Assembly: GCA_009778835.1 (NCBI GenBank)
Contig: WRFK01000049.1
Coordinates: forward strand, 1 to 9,348
Reading direction: 5' to 3'
DNA length: 9,348 nucleotides
DNA from: Spirochaetaceae bacterium
GTDB lineage: Bacteria; Spirochaetota; Spirochaetia; CADAEX01
Shown here: piece by piece, positions 6,791 through 9,348 of the stretch
Numbering within the stretch: the first letter of the stretch is position 1
How the letters are laid out: each line of letters opens with the position of its first letter
The notes under the pieces: generated by a model
Told to the model about the DNA's origin: nothing
Seen by the model: the letters and a program-made list of their open reading frames with translations, nothing else
Databases searched by the model: none
Program-made: the position numbers and the translations under genes

Positions 6791-7573
6791 TTACATGAAA
6801 TTCCCGGCGTCATCGTAAAGCTGGACTTCGATTTTATATTCCTTGTCGTAGGCTTGGTTGGGTGGAATGAAGTCAGCATAGCCACGATAATTTGGAGATG
6901 CAGGGTCTGGGAAAATATTTATATTTGTAACAGACGGCGTTACGGACACACCACCTATTTTGACTACTGACCTATTCCAGCTCACGCCTTTCCCATGAAT
7001 ATCCTTATCCGTCCAGTGAATCCTGATTTTAGAGTTTGGTTCGATACCGGTTGCTCCAGTAGTTAAGTTTTGCCAGTTACCCGTAGCGCCTATGCTATTG
7101 TCTATTTGAAATGGATTGGTAGCACGAAGTGCCGGTGGTGTGCGGTCACCGACGGTGATGGTGGCGATAGTTGAGGGATCACCATAATAGATATTACTAT
7201 TCGGCAACATAAGTGCCCAGTGCACACTAATTTCAAAATCTCTATTATCACCAACAACTATCGGCCACGTAGTAGTGTTTATTGGAACGCTAACTGTTGG
7301 TGTTGTTTGGCCATTTGTATTATCCCTACATATTATTCTCCAAAGAAGAGATGACGCACCCGGTGCTGTGCCACCATAAGGTAAAGCACTGTTGGGACGA
7401 CTTACTTGAATAGTCTGATTGCCTGCACTATTTAAACCAGGAGAATTCCACGACACTTGAGGTACAGCCGGTTTGAGATTATCTAGTGAGTCTGGATCGA
7501 AACTCTCGTCAGCAATAGACACATTAAAAATAAATAATACAATTACGAACGTTAATATACATTTGCGTAACAT
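6791..7573 (-). CDS. Exported protein of unknown function, beta-rich
   Basis: This 260-residue protein has a clear signal peptide: MLRKC, then a hydrophobic core ILTFVIVLFIF, with a signal peptidase I site after SIA (about residue 21). No lipobox is present. The mature part is rich in Thr, Ser, Asn, Pro and Gly with alternating hydrophobics (for example KIRIHWTDKDIHGKGVSW, EYKIEVQLYDDAGNFM), consistent with immunoglobulin-like or cadherin-like beta-sandwich domains of a periplasmic or surface protein. No catalytic motif is recognised. The start has a GGGGG-type ribosome-binding site (AAGGGGGAATAAAATG). It ends abruptly on a typical strand motif (DDAGNFM), so C-terminal truncation of a longer ancestor is possible. 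It lies downstream of the 201-residue gene after a 104-bp gap with two hairpins, and is followed after 5 nt by the XRE gene. Its base composition is visibly richer in G+C than the plus-strand operon. Function is unknown. Confidence 0.8.
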   Translation of the reverse strand: MLRKCILTFVIVLFIFNVSIADESFDPDSLDNLKPAVPQVSWNSPGLNSAGNQTIQVSRPNSALPYGGTAPGASSLLWRIICRDNTNGQTTPTVSVPINTTTWPIVVGDNRDFEISVHWALMLPNSNIYYGDPSTIATITVGDRTPPALRATNPFQIDNSIGATGNWQNLTTGATGIEPNSKIRIHWTDKDIHGKGVSWNRSVVKIGGVSVTPSVTNINIFPDPASPNYRGYADFIPPNQAYDKEYKIEVQLYDDAGNFM

Positions 7574-7589
7574 TTTATTCCCCCTTCTT

Positions 7590-7632
7590 CACTCCCGCGG
7601 ACACTGAGCCTGTCGAAGTGTCAAAGGGAGTG
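7590..7632. repeat. REP-like hairpin 1 (CACTCCC...GACACT / AGTGTC...GGGAGTG)
   Basis: This is a two-part perfect inverted repeat. CACTCCC (7590-7596) pairs with GGGAGTG (7626-7632), and GACACT (7600-7605) pairs with AGTGTC (7617-7622). The parts are separated by a 3x3 internal loop (GCG/AAA) and closed by an 11-nt loop, GAGCCTGTCGA. The core, CTTCGACAGGCTCAG on the minus strand, is a motif I recall as a dispersed palindromic element in many bacterial genomes (not checked). It lies between the 201- and 260-residue genes and may act as an mRNA stabiliser or partial terminator. Confidence 0.8.
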
Positions 7633-7636
7633 TACG

Positions 7637-7665
7637 GCGGTGACTTCGAGAATCTCAGCCACCGC
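7637..7665. repeat. REP-like hairpin 2, related to hairpin 1 in opposite orientation
   Basis: GCGGTG (7637-7642) pairs with CACCGC (7660-7665). The enclosed 17 nt can pair further (CT/AG, then GAG/CTC with an AAT loop). The core ACTTCGAGAATCTCAG (7643-7658) matches the reverse complement of the hairpin 1 core, ACTTCGACAGGCTCAG, at 13 of 16 positions. The two hairpins are therefore diverged copies facing each other, the arrangement seen in paired REP elements. Confidence 0.75.
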
Positions 7666-7677
7666 GTGAAATAATTC

Positions 7678-8283
7678 CTACTGCTGTACTTCTTTACTAA
7701 GCGTCAGGCTTACAGGCGGAATGGCTTGAGGGCTTAAGTTGAAACCATTAGCATCTTGTAATTGTTGGAAAGTAATCGTTACATCCACTTTTATAGTCTG
7801 ACTGCCAACTTCCGCATCACCAATCTTAAAAGTCTGTATAAAAGTATATGTGTCAAACGAATAACCATCGCTTATATTTGCGATAAATCCAGTTGTACTA
7901 TTATAGGTTTTGGATAATTCAGTACATGTTACTGTATACGTAATATCTGAAGCCGAAAAATGATCTCCCCAACCATCGTCAGGAGTATATGTAGGCGCAA
8001 AACTTATAGATGTCTGTCCGGAAGTATACACCGGAAAACTCACCGCCACATCTTTCGTCACTGTAATTGGCGGCGGCGGATCATCCGTCGTCGATGTAGA
8101 CGGGCATCCTGTTATCATCATCAGCGGCCAGAGCATTGCAGCGAGTACATCTTTTCCTTCCAGTGGAAATTTCTTTCCTTCTACAGGAGCGGCTGTAACC
8201 AGCTTCTCTTTCACTACCGGCAGCGCGAAAAAAGCACTACCTGCTAAAATGTAAATCAACGTACATATCAATATCCTTTTCAT
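7678..8283 (-). CDS. Small exported protein, probable lipoprotein with an unusual double signal region
   Basis: This 201-residue protein starts at ATG 8283 with an excellent Shine-Dalgarno, AAAGGAGATAAAAATG, formed by the last codons of the upstream gene (TAA, 2 nt, ATG). The N-terminus MKRILICTLIYILAGSAFFA looks like a standard signal peptide with a possible cut after residue 20. A second hydrophobic stretch at 46-59 ends in a lipobox-like ITGC (Cys60). Directly after it comes a Ser/Thr/Asp/Pro linker (PSTSTTDDPPPP), exactly what follows the lipidated Cys of many lipoproteins. The rest is Thr/Ser-rich and beta-like (about 77-200). No domain is recognised. It stops at TAG (7680-7678), showing that TAG is a normal terminator here. 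It is co-transcribed with the AbiGi-like gene and probably with the 260-residue exported gene. Function is unknown. Confidence 0.82.
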   Translation of the reverse strand: MKRILICTLIYILAGSAFFALPVVKEKLVTAAPVEGKKFPLEGKDVLAAMLWPLMMITGCPSTSTTDDPPPPITVTKDVAVSFPVYTSGQTSISFAPTYTPDDGWGDHFSASDITYTVTCTELSKTYNSTTGFIANISDGYSFDTYTFIQTFKIGDAEVGSQTIKVDVTITFQQLQDANGFNLSPQAIPPVSLTLSKEVQQ

Positions 8284-8285
8284 TT

Positions 8286-9314
8286 TTATCTCCTTTTATA
8301 TTTATTTGGTATTCCTTTTTCTTTATCATAGGGAACTATTTTTTTTATAAGAAACTTGTCTTTCCCTAAAATCTCAAGTGTTCTTTCATACCGATCATAG
8401 GGAACATGAATCTGATTTATAAAGTTCTGTATAGGTTTGTCGTTTATTGATGGCAGCAGGCGGCACAGGTCAATTATACAAGGCTTTGTGCCATTATTCT
8501 GAAAATCCAATTTCCTGCCAAAAAAATGTGGGTCGATGGCTTTTATTGTTTCTTGCTCTTTTTGTGTAAGCTCTCTGTCTTGTTTTTTTCCATTAATGCT
8601 CATGCCCTGAACAATTCTCCATTCCCGTACCCAAAAGTGGTACAAGTATTCGTATTCCCCATTTTCTTTAAGGTAATCAGTGAAGTAAAGAAGCGAGCAA
8701 AGCCCCTGTATTGTCCCTTGAATTTTCTCAAATTCCTTATTTCGTTTTTTTTCATCATGTGTATCAATGGTTCCTTCAAAGATAAGCTCCAGGGTATCCC
8801 TAAGTTGCGCAATGCTTACTCTTTTTGCAAGACCAGTTTCCGAATTTATAATAATTTCCTTTTCATGAGCGAACTTGATAGTTGCTTTGTCCAGATACTC
8901 GAGCATATAAGCTATTGTTTTTAAATCGCCTAGAAGATGTATAAAGGAAGATGCCAAATGCCAGAGCGAAGTAGGTTCATCTTTTACGGTATATGGGGAT
9001 TTTGGAATATGTATCACTGGCATTGCGCCTATTCCATATGCATTTTCATCGGTAAATTCTAAATGAAAGTCACCATAAACATCAGCATGTTCTTTAAGCT
9101 TTTTAGTATCGTCAATCGCCGTCAAGCAAAACCGGCATTGTAATAATTTAAACACATCGCTTTTTTCTTTACCTTTTTCATCTGTTTTACCGGGATACTC
9201 AATTATATTGGGAACCAGCAAAAGACCGTATTTGAGTATACTCCTTAATATCTCTATGTCTTTGTCATCAGTTTGTTGATTATCACGCCTTTGCGGAAAA
9301 GAATGATACAGCAT
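8286..9314 (-). CDS. AbiGi-like protein (abortive-infection antitoxin family resemblance)
   Basis: This is a 342-residue cytosolic protein with no signal peptide. An in-frame TAG four codons upstream of ATG 9314 limits the start; the RBS there is weak. The pattern resembles AbiGi/PF10899-type proteins: N-terminal YHSF and ILRSILKYGL (3-6, 23-31), CRFCLT (60-65), H76 with YGDFHLEF (80-87), GAMPVIHI (96-103), a mid/C-terminal REWRI (230-234) and a late VPYDRYERTLEIL (304-316). That family includes the antitoxin half of the lactococcal AbiG abortive-infection system. The AbiGii toxin partner is not visible in the window: the next gene is a secreted 201-residue protein whose RBS overlaps this gene's end. 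The resemblance is from recalled motifs and is moderate. An unrelated uncharacterised family remains possible. Upstream context is lost at the window edge. Confidence 0.6.
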   Translation of the reverse strand: MLYHSFPQRRDNQQTDDKDIEILRSILKYGLLLVPNIIEYPGKTDEKGKEKSDVFKLLQCRFCLTAIDDTKKLKEHADVYGDFHLEFTDENAYGIGAMPVIHIPKSPYTVKDEPTSLWHLASSFIHLLGDLKTIAYMLEYLDKATIKFAHEKEIIINSETGLAKRVSIAQLRDTLELIFEGTIDTHDEKKRNKEFEKIQGTIQGLCSLLYFTDYLKENGEYEYLYHFWVREWRIVQGMSINGKKQDRELTQKEQETIKAIDPHFFGRKLDFQNNGTKPCIIDLCRLLPSINDKPIQNFINQIHVPYDRYERTLEILGKDKFLIKKIVPYDKEKGIPNKYKRR

Positions 9315-9348
9315 GCTTAATTTCTAATTTATTTTCCAGTAACGGGGC
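9315..9348. other. Window-edge leader of the AbiGi-like gene
   Basis: Thirty-four bases precede the last minus-strand ATG. They contain in-frame TAG and an AT-rich stretch (AAATAAATTAG on the minus strand) but no convincing promoter or ribosome-binding site. The operon may start beyond the edge. Confidence 0.4.

Noticed and set aside
6770..6970. 66-codon plus-strand frame over the end of the 260-residue gene
   Set aside because: Antisense to a well-supported exported protein, with no ribosome-binding site and no domain signal.
8526..8924. 132-codon plus-strand frame inside the AbiGi-like gene
   Set aside because: Phe/Leu/Ser-rich shadow of the real minus-strand gene, with no RBS and no recognisable motif.

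Overview
The window is low-GC bacterial DNA. It looks like a chromosome segment from a spirochaete, probably a Treponema-like and possibly uncultured one. That assignment is inference: it rests on the LamG/FN3 exported protein coupled to a large TPR protein, the AAA_14/DUF4143 ATPase, the DUF3782-type nuclease-like gene and the style of the signal peptides. No rRNA, tRNA, CRISPR array or transposase was seen.

Layout. (1) 1-204, minus: the first 68 codons of uvrC (nucleotide excision repair), cut by the window edge. (2) 205-270: short AT-rich divergent promoter region. (3) 271-4337, plus: a two-gene, translationally coupled unit (ATGA overlap) encoding an exported LamG + fibronectin III protein and an 856-residue cytosolic TPR protein with a proline-rich linker and a duplicated C-terminal motif. 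(4) 4412-5650, minus: an AAA_14/DUF4143 ATPase convergent with the TPR gene. (5) 5651-5915: divergent intergenic region with a perfect 6-bp-arm dyad, a 23-bp tandem repeat (about 4.7 copies) and candidate promoters facing both ways. (6) 5916-6488, plus: a small coiled-coil + PD-(D/E)XK-like protein. (7) 9314-6492, minus: a probable operon of an AbiGi-like protein, a secreted or lipidated 201-residue protein, an exported 260-residue protein, and an XRE-type helix-turn-helix gene interrupted by one in-frame amber codon. A pair of related hairpins (REP-like) in opposite orientation lies between the 201- and 260-residue genes.

How the genes may work together. The LamG/FN3-TPR pair is most simply a housekeeping-like lineage-specific unit. 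The ATPase and the nuclease-like gene are divergent, share a repeat-rich control region, and both carry a D...E-x-K motif, so they may be one accessory module. The distal minus-strand cluster (AbiGi-like, two exported proteins, XRE remnant) looks like accessory or defence-island material. Its XRE gene reads perfectly through the domain except for TAG at the codon of the near-invariant Glu, which suggests a recent nonsense mutation or a sequence error. No single gene set here proves a new system. The best leads are the repeat-bearing divergent pair and the amber-interrupted XRE gene at the end of the exported-protein operon.
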